Below, one piece after another: positions 56,889-64,000 of a DNA stretch of 64,000 bases (its first letter is position 1; every line of letters begins with the position of its first letter). Below the pieces are notes generated by a model that had not been told where the DNA came from, searched no databases, and saw only the letters and a list, made by a program, of their open reading frames with translations. This DNA comes from Rubidibacter lacunae KORDI 51-2 (GTDB lineage Bacteria; Cyanobacteriota; Cyanobacteriia; Cyanobacteriales; Rubidibacteraceae), in the NCBI RefSeq assembly GCF_000473895.1, contig NZ_ASSJ01000049.1, positions 62,001-126,000 on the forward strand, given 5' to 3'. A program made the position numbers and the translations under genes.

Positions 56889-57758
56889 ATGTGGATGCAA
56901 ATCGCAGTAGCGATCGCCCGCGCGACGGGTACGGTATTTGAGATCGAATCGCGGCGCCCGGTTGGCGGTGGCTCGATCGCTCAGAGTTACGCGATTGCGG
57001 GTGGCGATCGCACCTTCTTTTGTAAGTTTCAGCGCGGCGTCGATCCGGATGTGTTTGCGGCCGAAGCACTTGGGCTCAGAGCGATGTTCGACACCCACAC
57101 GATTCGGGTTCCGGAGCCGATTTGTTGGGGTGCCGCCGAGGGTGCTGCATATTTCGTTATGGAATGGCTGTCATTTGGGCGCGGAGCTAGTGCGGCGGCT
57201 TGGGACACAATGGGACGCCAACTTGCCGCCATGCATCGCCGAGGTGCGAGCGATCGCTTCGGATGGGAACGCGACAACACCATTGGTGCGACGCCGCAGG
57301 TCAATCCCTGGACCGAATGCTGGGCGGACTTTTTTGCCGAACACCGCATCGGCTATCAACTGCAGCTTGCGCGCCAGCACGGTGGCGACTTCCCCGACCC
57401 CGACCGCGCGATCGCGGCCGTGCGGTCGGCGCTCTCCTGGCATCAACCGCAGCCGTCGTTAGTTCACGGCGATCTGTGGAGCGGCAACGCGGCAGTAACG
57501 ACCGATGGCGAGCCTGCGATCCTCGATCCGGCAACGCATTACGGCGATCGCGAAGTCGACCTCGCCATGACCGAACTCTTCGGTGGCTTTCCAGCAGCGT
57601 TCTATCGCGGCTATAACGCAGAGTGGCCGCTCGATCGAGGCTATTGCGAGCGCAAAGATCTCTACAACCTCTATCACTTTCTCAACCATTTCAACCTTTT
57701 CGGTGGCAGTTACGGTAGCCAAGCCCGACACGTGCTCGATCGCCTGCTCCAGACCTAG
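56889..57758 (+). CDS. Fructosamine kinase family protein
   Basis: A 289-residue soluble kinase of the fructosamine/ketosamine-3-kinase family, which phosphorylates sugars attached to protein amines so that the glycation falls off. Visible: VGGGSIAQSYAI (nucleotide-binding loop), FFCKFQRG (lysine), and SLVHGDLWSGNAAV with catalytic Asp195, then AILDPATHYGDREVDLAM (metal-binding aspartates). Length matches bacterial members. Substrate preference is not readable. It precedes the symporter gene on the same strand by about 125 bases. Confidence 0.92.
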   Translation: MWMQIAVAIARATGTVFEIESRRPVGGGSIAQSYAIAGGDRTFFCKFQRGVDPDVFAAEALGLRAMFDTHTIRVPEPICWGAAEGAAYFVMEWLSFGRGASAAAWDTMGRQLAAMHRRGASDRFGWERDNTIGATPQVNPWTECWADFFAEHRIGYQLQLARQHGGDFPDPDRAIAAVRSALSWHQPQPSLVHGDLWSGNAAVTTDGEPAILDPATHYGDREVDLAMTELFGGFPAAFYRGYNAEWPLDRGYCERKDLYNLYHFLNHFNLFGGSYGSQARHVLDRLLQT

Positions 57759-57884
57759 GGCGGGCGCGACCGCCGCGCTCGTTCTACCAGGGAGCGGAAA
57801 AAGCCTGCGATATACTGAACGGGCTCAAGATGACGGTAGGCACGTGCAGGCGGTGATGAGTTGACAGGCGCTGGCTCGATTGGG

Positions 57885-59456
57885 ATGCGATCGCTTGCTG
57901 CTGCAGTGATGTCAGGTTGGCTGCCGGTCGGGCAGACCGCTCCCCAGGCGGTGCCGCTCGATCGCCTGTGGTTTGAGGGCGCGCTCGGGGCAATCGCCCA
58001 TGCCGACACGCTCTTTGCTCGGCTAATCGATGCCCTCCGAACGGTTTTTTTCTGGGAAATCGCGGGCGTACCGCCGATCCTGCTCTGGTTGCTGTGGGGT
58101 GGCATTTTCTTCACCGTCCGCATGGGGTTCGTCAACATCCGCGGCTTCAGACACGCGATTGCGATCGTCCGCGGCAAGTATGACTCCAACAACAGCGCAG
58201 GAGAGGTATCGCATTTCCAGGCCCTGTCCACAGCGCTGTCGGGGACCGTCGGGCTGGGCAACATTGCTGGAGCGGCGATCGCGGTGCAACTAGGCGGACC
58301 GGGCGCGATCGTTTGGATGACGCTGTCGGGCTTGCTCGGGATGTCTAGTAAGTTCGTCGAGTGCACGCTAGCGCAGCAATTTCGCGAGGTGCGCGCAAAC
58401 GGCACGATTGCTGGCGGCCCCATGTACTATCTCTCGCGCGGGCTGGCCGCGCGATCGCTCCCGCGCCTCGGGCGAGTCCTCGCAGCGTTCTTTGCCGTGC
58501 TGTGCATCGGAGCAGCGATGGGCGGGGGCAACATGTTTCAAGCAAATCAGTCGTGGGCGGCATTGGCAAGTACGGTTCCGTGGTTTGCCGAGCGCGCCTG
58601 GGTGTACGGGGTGCTCCTGGCAGCGCTCGTCGGACTAACCATCATCGGGGGCATCGGGCGCATCGGGGCAGTAGCAAGCAGTCTCGTGCCGGCAATGGTG
58701 GCGGTTTACACCGGCAGTTGCTTATTGATTTTCTGCCTGCATTGGAGCGAACTGCCCCACGCGATCGCCACCATCTACGGCAGCGTCTTCCAGCCGGGGG
58801 CCCTCAGCGGCGGTTTTGTTGGCGCGTTTGTACAGGGATTGCGACGGGGCGCATTTTCAAATGGTGCGGGCTTGGGGGCGGCATCGATCGCCCACGCCGC
58901 CGCGCGGACTGACGAACCCGTGCGCGAGGGAATTGTTGCCACGCTCGAGCCGGCTATTGATACGGCTATTATTTGCAACCTGACAGCTGTGACCATTGTC
59001 GTGACAGGCGCAACCCAAAGCACGGCGGCATTGGACGCCGACGGCGTGCAACTAGCAGCCGTAGCGTTTGCGACAGTAGTCGATTGGTTTCCGTTTGTGC
59101 TGACAATTGCGGTCTTGTTATTCGCGTTTTCGACGACGATTTCCTGGAGCTACTACGGCGAGCAGGCTTGGGTTTACCTGTTCGGAGAAGACAACACGCT
59201 TGCCTACAAACTGTTGTTTATCGGGGCGGCTTTCGTCGGCACCATTTTCAACCTCGACACCGTTCTGAACTTCAGCGACATCATGCTGTTGGCCATGGCA
59301 ATCCCCAACCTCGTGGGCTGCTTTCTACTCTCCGGGGACATTGCTGCAGACCTGCAACTTTACTGGCAGCGCCTATCGCTAGAGAAGACGGGCGCGATCG
59401 CCAGCGCCCCGCATATCGCTCCCGAACGCGAATACACCAGTAGCACGCACGACTGA
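57885..59456 (+). CDS. Sodium:alanine (or glycine) symporter, AGCS family
   Basis: Inner-membrane Na+-coupled amino acid transporter, 523 residues, about eleven membrane segments. AGCS features: GTVGLGNIAGAAIAVQLGGP (the signature), FVECTLAQQFRE, GGPMYYLSRGL and SNGAGLGAASIAHAAARTDE. The frame also allows a TTG at 57861; the ATG at 57885 is chosen. The N-terminal 40 residues before the first helix are longer than usual. Substrate (alanine or glycine) is inferred from family. Confidence 0.92.
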   Translation: MRSLAAAVMSGWLPVGQTAPQAVPLDRLWFEGALGAIAHADTLFARLIDALRTVFFWEIAGVPPILLWLLWGGIFFTVRMGFVNIRGFRHAIAIVRGKYDSNNSAGEVSHFQALSTALSGTVGLGNIAGAAIAVQLGGPGAIVWMTLSGLLGMSSKFVECTLAQQFREVRANGTIAGGPMYYLSRGLAARSLPRLGRVLAAFFAVLCIGAAMGGGNMFQANQSWAALASTVPWFAERAWVYGVLLAALVGLTIIGGIGRIGAVASSLVPAMVAVYTGSCLLIFCLHWSELPHAIATIYGSVFQPGALSGGFVGAFVQGLRRGAFSNGAGLGAASIAHAAARTDEPVREGIVATLEPAIDTAIICNLTAVTIVVTGATQSTAALDADGVQLAAVAFATVVDWFPFVLTIAVLLFAFSTTISWSYYGEQAWVYLFGEDNTLAYKLLFIGAAFVGTIFNLDTVLNFSDIMLLAMAIPNLVGCFLLSGDIAADLQLYWQRLSLEKTGAIASAPHIAPEREYTSSTHD

Positions 59457-59592
59457 GGGGCATCATCCGTGCCAACTTCCGCGCGGCATCGGTCGCGCGT
59501 GGGCAATTACCGTAAAATCGACGTAATTCCTGAATCGCAACGGGTGCGTCCGGTTGCGAGCCAATCAAGTAACCCGTACCGTATCGTCGTTC

Positions 59593-60090
59593 ATGGCTAC
59601 TGCTTCTTCCTTCGATATCGTCAGCGACTTCGACCAGCAAGAAATGGTCAATGCTATCGACCAAGCGCGACGTGACATCACCACTCGCTACGACCTCAAA
59701 GACACTAAGACCACCGTGGATCTGAGCGCTGAGGCGATCGTCATCAATACCGATAGCGAATTCACCCTCGACGCCGTTCACGGCGTCCTGCGCGAGAAAG
59801 CCGCTAAGCGCAAGCTCTCCCAGAAAATCTTCGATTACGGCGCGATCGAGTCCGCCAGTGGCAGCCGCGTGCGCCAAGAAATTAAACTCAAGCGCGGCAT
59901 CGAGAAGGACCTCGCCAAGCAGATCGTCAAAGACATCAAAGACGAGTTTAAGCACAAGAAAATACAAGCCTCGATCCAGGGCGACTCCGTCCGCGTTACC
60001 AGCAAATCCAAAGATGACCTGCAAGCTGTCATCCAGCACCTCCGCCAACAGGACCATCCGGTCGAACTGCAGTTCGAGAACTACCGCTAG
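59593..60090 (+). CDS. YajQ family nucleotide-binding protein
   Basis: A 165-residue soluble protein of the YajQ family, two ferredoxin-like domains; homologues bind cyclic di-GMP or [23 protein letters not shown] at the start and [20 protein letters not shown] then [19 protein letters not shown] near the end are diagnostic. Start MATASSFD at 59593; the frame is open further upstream without similarity. tRNA-Leu follows about 110 bases downstream. Confidence 0.94.
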   Translation: MATASSFDIVSDFDQQEMVNAIDQARRDITTRYDLKDTKTTVDLSAEAIVINTDSEFTLDAVHGVLREKAAKRKLSQKIFDYGAIESASGSRVRQEIKLKRGIEKDLAKQIVKDIKDEFKHKKIQASIQGDSVRVTSKSKDDLQAVIQHLRQQDHPVELQFENYR

Positions 60091-60197
60091 CTGCCCGATC
60101 GCCTCCTCGTGGAACTGCTAATTGCAACGCGACGCGGGACGTGGGCAAGCTTGAATCCCTGTGATAGGCTAGTTTGAGTGTCCAAAAAGGCACGAAA

Positions 60198-60279
60198 GCG
60201 GATGTGGTGGAATTGGTAGACACGCACGTTTGAGGGGCGTGTGGCTTACGCCTTGCGAGTTCGAGTCTCGCCATCCGCA
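60198..60279 (+). tRNA. tRNA-Leu (anticodon GAG)
   Basis: An 82-base cloverleaf. Acceptor stem GCGGATG (60198-60204) pairs with CATCCGC (60272-60278), discriminator A at 60279. The anticodon stem CACGT / GCGTG encloses the loop TTGAGGG, anticodon GAG at 60232-60234. A class II variable arm follows (GGCTTACGCC), then the T arm GCGAG-TTCGAGT-CTCGC. The CCA end is not encoded. Reads CUC and CUU leucine codons. Confidence 0.97.
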
Positions 60280-60454
60280 TACAATCATTTACCAGCCTTT
60301 GCCAAGGTCGCTTCAGGACAAGAACCCTTCTCCGGCAACCCGCAAACTCAACGCAACAGTGCTGGCTGAGATGCACCGCTCGCCTGGATCGCGGGCTCAA
60401 GCCAGGCAAACCGCGTTATAGTGAAAATAAGGTTAAGTTTTGTAACGCTGACTA

Positions 60455-60486
60455 ACGGCAATAGTTATTGACGGCAATAGTTATTG
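60455..60486 (+). repeat. Perfect 16-bp tandem duplication before a start codon
   Basis: ACGGCAATAGTTATTG occurs twice in a row (60455-60470 and 60471-60486), ending directly at the ATG of the chorismate-lyase-like gene. It occupies the position of the ribosome binding site, and no Shine-Dalgarno is visible, so the duplication may affect translation. Confidence 0.85.
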
Positions 60487-61104
60487 ATGCTCCAAGACCG
60501 TGCAACTAGCACCACGCTGCCGACATCCTGGCATGCACTCGCGCCGCTCTGGCAGGCCGGTGAGGATGTTGTTCAGGTGGGATTGCCTCACAAACAGCTT
60601 GCCCCTGCTTGGCAGATTCTGCTGCTCGGGGACGGTTCGCCAACGCGTCACCTGCGCTTGTTGACTCGGGAGCCGATCGAGGTCGACGTGATCGATATGT
60701 CACCGATTCCCGACGGCGACGACGGCGCACCGACACAGATTCGGGCGGTCCCGCATCCGCATTTGCGGAGACAGGTCTGGTTGCGGACGGCGTCCGGACA
60801 GCGCTTAGCATATGCAACCTCTTGGTGGGATGCCAACTTGGTGGACGAGTACTTACAGAATCGCACCCTGCCAATTTGGGACAATCTCTCGCGCTTGCAC
60901 ACAGAGCTCTATCGCGATATTCAGGGCGTATATCTCGGTCATTCCGTCGAGCTAGAGCGAGCATTCCGCGAGCGCGGTCCGTTTTGGGGACGACACTATC
61001 TGTTTTGGCACGACGGACAGCCGCTGACGTTAATCTACGAAGTGTTCTCGCCCTATCTGCGTAAGTACCTTGGCGAGCCGAGCAGCAACCATCAGCATCG
61101 TTAG
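60487..61104 (+). CDS. Chorismate lyase-like protein (DUF98 family)
   Basis: A 205-residue soluble protein similar to cyanobacterial chorismate pyruvate-lyase, which makes 4-hydroxybenzoate for plastoquinone. Family segments: LLLGDGSPTRHLRLLTREPI, EVDVIDMSPIP, RQVWLRTASGQRLAYATSWW and RGPFWGRHYLFWHDGQPLTL (active-site region) with IYEVFSP near the end. ATG at 60487. The start is preceded by a 16-bp tandem duplication. A role in plastoquinone synthesis is inferred from family. Confidence 0.85.
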   Translation: MLQDRATSTTLPTSWHALAPLWQAGEDVVQVGLPHKQLAPAWQILLLGDGSPTRHLRLLTREPIEVDVIDMSPIPDGDDGAPTQIRAVPHPHLRRQVWLRTASGQRLAYATSWWDANLVDEYLQNRTLPIWDNLSRLHTELYRDIQGVYLGHSVELERAFRERGPFWGRHYLFWHDGQPLTLIYEVFSPYLRKYLGEPSSNHQHR

Positions 61105-61443
61105 TATCGGCGGCATCTAACGTATTGGCATCGAATTACCAAATATGCAATTTCTGCACCAGTCCGGTCGGGTCTGGACTTGAGCCCCATGGGCACACTC
61201 GACGTGCATTCAACGTGAATAACGTACGCCCCAGAATTCCGATTACCTCCAAGGGCAACTCGAAAAATTGCCGGAGCGTCGAGTAGTGGCAGCTGAAATG
61301 ACCTTCTTGCCATGTGGTTGCCGTGCCGACCTTCAGCCTTGAGCGAATTAATCGAGGTGCCCTGCACAGACGCGGCTCAAAGCTTACCTCGACGCGCGCG
61401 AGTCATTTGCCTCGGTCCCAGACTGCTGCTTGAAGGATCCCTG
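61105..61443. other. Intergenic, no gene seen
   Basis: About 340 bases between two convergent genes. No repeat, hairpin or supported frame noticed. Confidence 0.4.
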
Positions 61444-63810
61444 CTAGCGAACGACACCTTCAGTAACCGAACGCACGTCACCACCATCAAGCGAGCCCGG
61501 CGTCCCCCGCCAGTTGAATCCATTGAGGCGGAAGTTAATCTCGCCGATACGCTTCTCGGCGTTATAACTGACTCGGAGGTTGTACGTTCGGCGGCTGTAC
61601 TCGAGCGAGTAGGTCGTGCTGATAACTTCACCCGTTTCGAGATTGAGCGAAGTCCGGACGCTGGCTCGAATCGGACCGACAATCTGCTGGACGAGTCCCA
61701 ACGCAAGGCGCTGGCGATCCTTGAGGCGGTCGAACTCAAACGGCGATTCGCCAGCGAGGGTTGTGTTCGTGTAACGAACGCTAATGCCGGTGTAGTCGAG
61801 GAGCAAGCGAGAAAAATGTCCGAACTGTCCCTGCAGTCCGACCGAGCCGCTCAGCGAGTTTTGTGAGTCGCCGTTACTATAACCGGTTAAAACACCTGTC
61901 GTACCGATGACGAACTTGACATAAGGCACTATCGGTGTGGACGTAAAGCGCAAACCGGCATCCGGGGTGGGCGGTAGTCCTTGTCCGCGCCAAAGCGAAT
62001 ACGACCAACTTAAGGATGTCGCAGCTTGATAGCGGGTGAGCGTGATGCGATCGTTTTCGCGGTCGTCATCGAGCAGATCGTCGCGATCGGTATCGGCATT
62101 AACCCGCTGAACGCCACCTTGGTAGCTAAGACGCAGACCGGTGTTGCCAAATACAAATACTGGCGATGATAACACCGCCCCGAAACTCGACCGCACTGTC
62201 TTCAGTCCCAGCGATCCGTTGAACAGCCGATCGCGGAAACTTGCCTGTAAATTGAGGTTGTGCGGTCGTGTCAACGGGCCAATACTCTGCTGCAGACGCA
62301 AATTAGCTCGGACTTCCTCGGGAATGTCCTCGGTATCCAAACTATTAAAAATGGCGCGACCGATAAGACTCGTTCGCGGTCCGGCAGACCAGCCCAATCG
62401 GGATCTCACCCCAAAAGCCGCGCCGTTGAGAGCTCCAACCTCGGTAAACGCACGCTGGACGTTGTATTGCGGCGAGATTTCCAGATTGAATCTTGGTCGG
62501 TCGATCGCGTCGAAGGGACGTTCGATAAAGACGCCGCCGCGATCGCCGTCATCGAAGCCGATGTTGAACAAACCCGGATCGCGGTCGCGGCGGTCGAGGA
62601 CGACGCGGTTGCGAAACGTCGGTATGGCAATACCATCGTCAAAAACAATGCGCGATCGCGTCGTTAGGACTTCGTCGCGCTCGGGATCGATACTCCGGAA
62701 AATGGCGGTATCCGCGCGCAGCTCTAGCTCGGGTGGCGAGAACGGATCGTTGGTCAGACGCACCTCCCTTGCCTGCCAACCGTCGGCATCAAAATCTACG
62801 CGATCGGCGCTGAAGCGAATGCGACCGATCGTGCCGGCCCGTTCGCCGCTAAAGCCCCCGGCTAAGTTGATTCCATCGTCGTCATCGTCATCACCGCCAA
62901 TGCCCAGACCTCTGACTTCCAGTCCAAAACCGACATTGCCGGTCTGAATAACATCTTGAAGCGGGCTCTCTGAAGCTGTCGGCGCGCTTGCATCGTTCGG
63001 CAAGCTACTCGACAAGGTGAGGTCGCGTCCCGTGGTCGGCTGGTATACCACCCCGTTAGCGTTGTAGATCGTCCCGCTATTGCGGACGAAGTAGTAAACA
63101 AAGCGCTCCCCACGCAAAACCTGCTCGCCCCGTTGCAAAGACACGTTCCCTTCGGCAACGGCAATCCGATCGCCGACGTTAATCTGCAAGCGATCGGCTT
63201 CCATGACGCCGTTCGTGAAGCGGACGACAACGTTCCCCACAGCCGTGGCAACATTGGCCTCGCGATCGTATTCTTGGCGATCGGCCGTCACTTCGAGAAT
63301 GCGGACGGTGAGTTCGGCAGATGTATCAGGGTCGGGAGCTGGCTCGGTGAGCGTTGGCTCTCTGACAGGAGAGGTTTCCCCGTCGGCTGCTTGTGCAAGC
63401 GTCCCAGGCACCACGAGCAAGACTGGTGGGGCAGACCCATTGCGTTCTCGCAATTGAATGCGAGCGGTCTTAGATGATTCCGATACTTTTTCGCTGCCTT
63501 TTTCGCCGTCCTTTTCGCTGTCCTTTGCTTGACCATACGATGCGTCCGCGATCGCGTTATCGCTGGCATGCGGAGTACCCAACAGCGCAGCATCCGTACT
63601 GGCAGACCGAGCGAGTTCGCGAGTTGTAATAACGGGGGCGAGATCGTCATTAGTCAGCGGTGGACTCGCTCGCACAAACTCTACTGCCCCATCTGCCACC
63701 GGCGCGATCGCTGCTGGTGGAGATGGCGATTGGCGAGGGGCAACATCGGAAGCAGCCGAAACAATCGGCGCAGCAGGGGGTGCAGGCGGCGGAACGTAAG
63801 GCAGGGTCAT
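61444..63810 (-). CDS. DUF3769 family outer-membrane protein (LptD-like)
   Basis: A 788-residue protein of the cyanobacterial DUF3769 family, considered the counterpart of the LPS-assembly protein LptD. Residues about 1-165 are a low-complexity Pro/Ala/Ser region. About 170-240 form an OstA/LptA-like segment (ATAVGNVVVRFTNGVMEADR, GDRIAVAEGNVSLQRGEQVL). The C-terminal ~450 residues are beta-strand-rich with alternating hydrophobic residues, as expected of a barrel. A run of aspartates (GGDDDDDDG) lies near residue 310. The frame is open to an ATG at 63930; the inner ATG at 63810 (MTLPYVPPPAPP) resembles other family starts, so it is preferred, though neither has a clear ribosome binding site. 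Confidence 0.82.
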   Translation of the reverse strand: MTLPYVPPPAPPAAPIVSAASDVAPRQSPSPPAAIAPVADGAVEFVRASPPLTNDDLAPVITTRELARSASTDAALLGTPHASDNAIADASYGQAKDSEKDGEKGSEKVSESSKTARIQLRERNGSAPPVLLVVPGTLAQAADGETSPVREPTLTEPAPDPDTSAELTVRILEVTADRQEYDREANVATAVGNVVVRFTNGVMEADRLQINVGDRIAVAEGNVSLQRGEQVLRGERFVYYFVRNSGTIYNANGVVYQPTTGRDLTLSSSLPNDASAPTASESPLQDVIQTGNVGFGLEVRGLGIGGDDDDDDGINLAGGFSGERAGTIGRIRFSADRVDFDADGWQAREVRLTNDPFSPPELELRADTAIFRSIDPERDEVLTTRSRIVFDDGIAIPTFRNRVVLDRRDRDPGLFNIGFDDGDRGGVFIERPFDAIDRPRFNLEISPQYNVQRAFTEVGALNGAAFGVRSRLGWSAGPRTSLIGRAIFNSLDTEDIPEEVRANLRLQQSIGPLTRPHNLNLQASFRDRLFNGSLGLKTVRSSFGAVLSSPVFVFGNTGLRLSYQGGVQRVNADTDRDDLLDDDRENDRITLTRYQAATSLSWSYSLWRGQGLPPTPDAGLRFTSTPIVPYVKFVIGTTGVLTGYSNGDSQNSLSGSVGLQGQFGHFSRLLLDYTGISVRYTNTTLAGESPFEFDRLKDRQRLALGLVQQIVGPIRASVRTSLNLETGEVISTTYSLEYSRRTYNLRVSYNAEKRIGEINFRLNGFNWRGTPGSLDGGDVRSVTEGVVR

Positions 63811-64000
63811 CGCAGCAAAAATGGTGCTCGGGCAGCAGTTACCCGGTGAAGCAGGGTCGGGCTCGCGACAGCAAATCAGCTGCAACCGGCAATCCCTAGG
63901 GATGCGATCGCTGCCACCTGCTGCCGTCATCGCTGGAGAACCTTACCACAACACGCAAAAACCGCGAGCGGTAGGGATGAACATTTGGGCAGGTCAAAAA

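Noticed and set aside
59281-60057. A 258-codon minus-strand frame opposite yajQ
   Set aside because: Antisense to yajQ and the symporter 3' end; no domain recognised.

Overview
The window comes from a beta-cyanobacterium. Evidence: a form IB Rubisco operon (rbcL-rbcX-rbcS), a beta-carboxysome operon (ccmK2-ccmK1-ccmL-ccmM-ccmN, with ccmO nearby), the photosystem II gene psbZ, NDH-1 CO2-uptake genes (ndhF4-ndhD4-cupB), several cyanobacteria-restricted families (DUF3134, DUF1825, DUF1830, DUF3769), and very many HIP1 palindromes (GCGATCGC). The DNA looks GC-rich (not counted). A glucosylglycerol-phosphate phosphatase gene (stpA) suggests salt tolerance, so a marine or halotolerant unicellular lineage is plausible; this is inference from gene content.

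0-13 kb: nitroreductase, DUF3134, mraY, stpA, a decayed NAD(P)-binding gene, htpG, a Z-ISO/NnrU-like membrane protein, a CGAC thioredoxin, an acyltransferase, rbsK and an RDD membrane protein. 13-27 kb: a histidine-kinase remnant, valS, mnmG, a SWIM protein coupled to an alpha/beta hydrolase, DUF1825, TM2/SHOCT, a DUF790 nuclease-like protein, a 21-bp repeat array, glyQ-ribH-psbZ, and a zinc-ribbon PP2C phosphatase.

27-41.5 kb is a carbon-concentrating island. On the minus strand ccmK2, ccmK1, ccmL, ccmM and ccmN are followed by rbcL, rbcX and rbcS, and further on by ccmO. Divergent from ccmK2 is ndhF4-ndhD4-cupB for CO2 hydration. The genes together cover CO2 conversion to bicarbonate, shell, Rubisco matrix, Rubisco chaperone and enzyme. 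CcmM has the gamma-carbonic-anhydrase histidines, the 194/200 cysteine pair, four Rubisco-binding modules, and a strong internal ribosome binding site plus ATG for the short isoform.

41.5-55 kb is accessory and rearranged DNA: a MITE-like element, a methyltransferase, a GTPase/DUF697 protein, and a tandem duplication of a membrane Ser/Thr kinase with a convergent DUF2330 exported protein. The first duplicate keeps only the 3' end of its DUF2330 gene and carries a decayed hicBA locus. An RnfD/NqrB-like gene overlaps the last DUF2330 gene. After it come a possible transposase remnant and a frameshifted tyrosine recombinase interrupted by a roughly 210-bp MITE-like element with a target-site duplication.

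55-64 kb returns to housekeeping genes: a small exported protein, DUF1830, an ArsR regulator, a fructosamine-kinase-family protein, a Na+/alanine symporter, YajQ, tRNA-Leu(GAG), a chorismate-lyase-like protein for plastoquinone, and a DUF3769 outer-membrane (LptD-like) protein.
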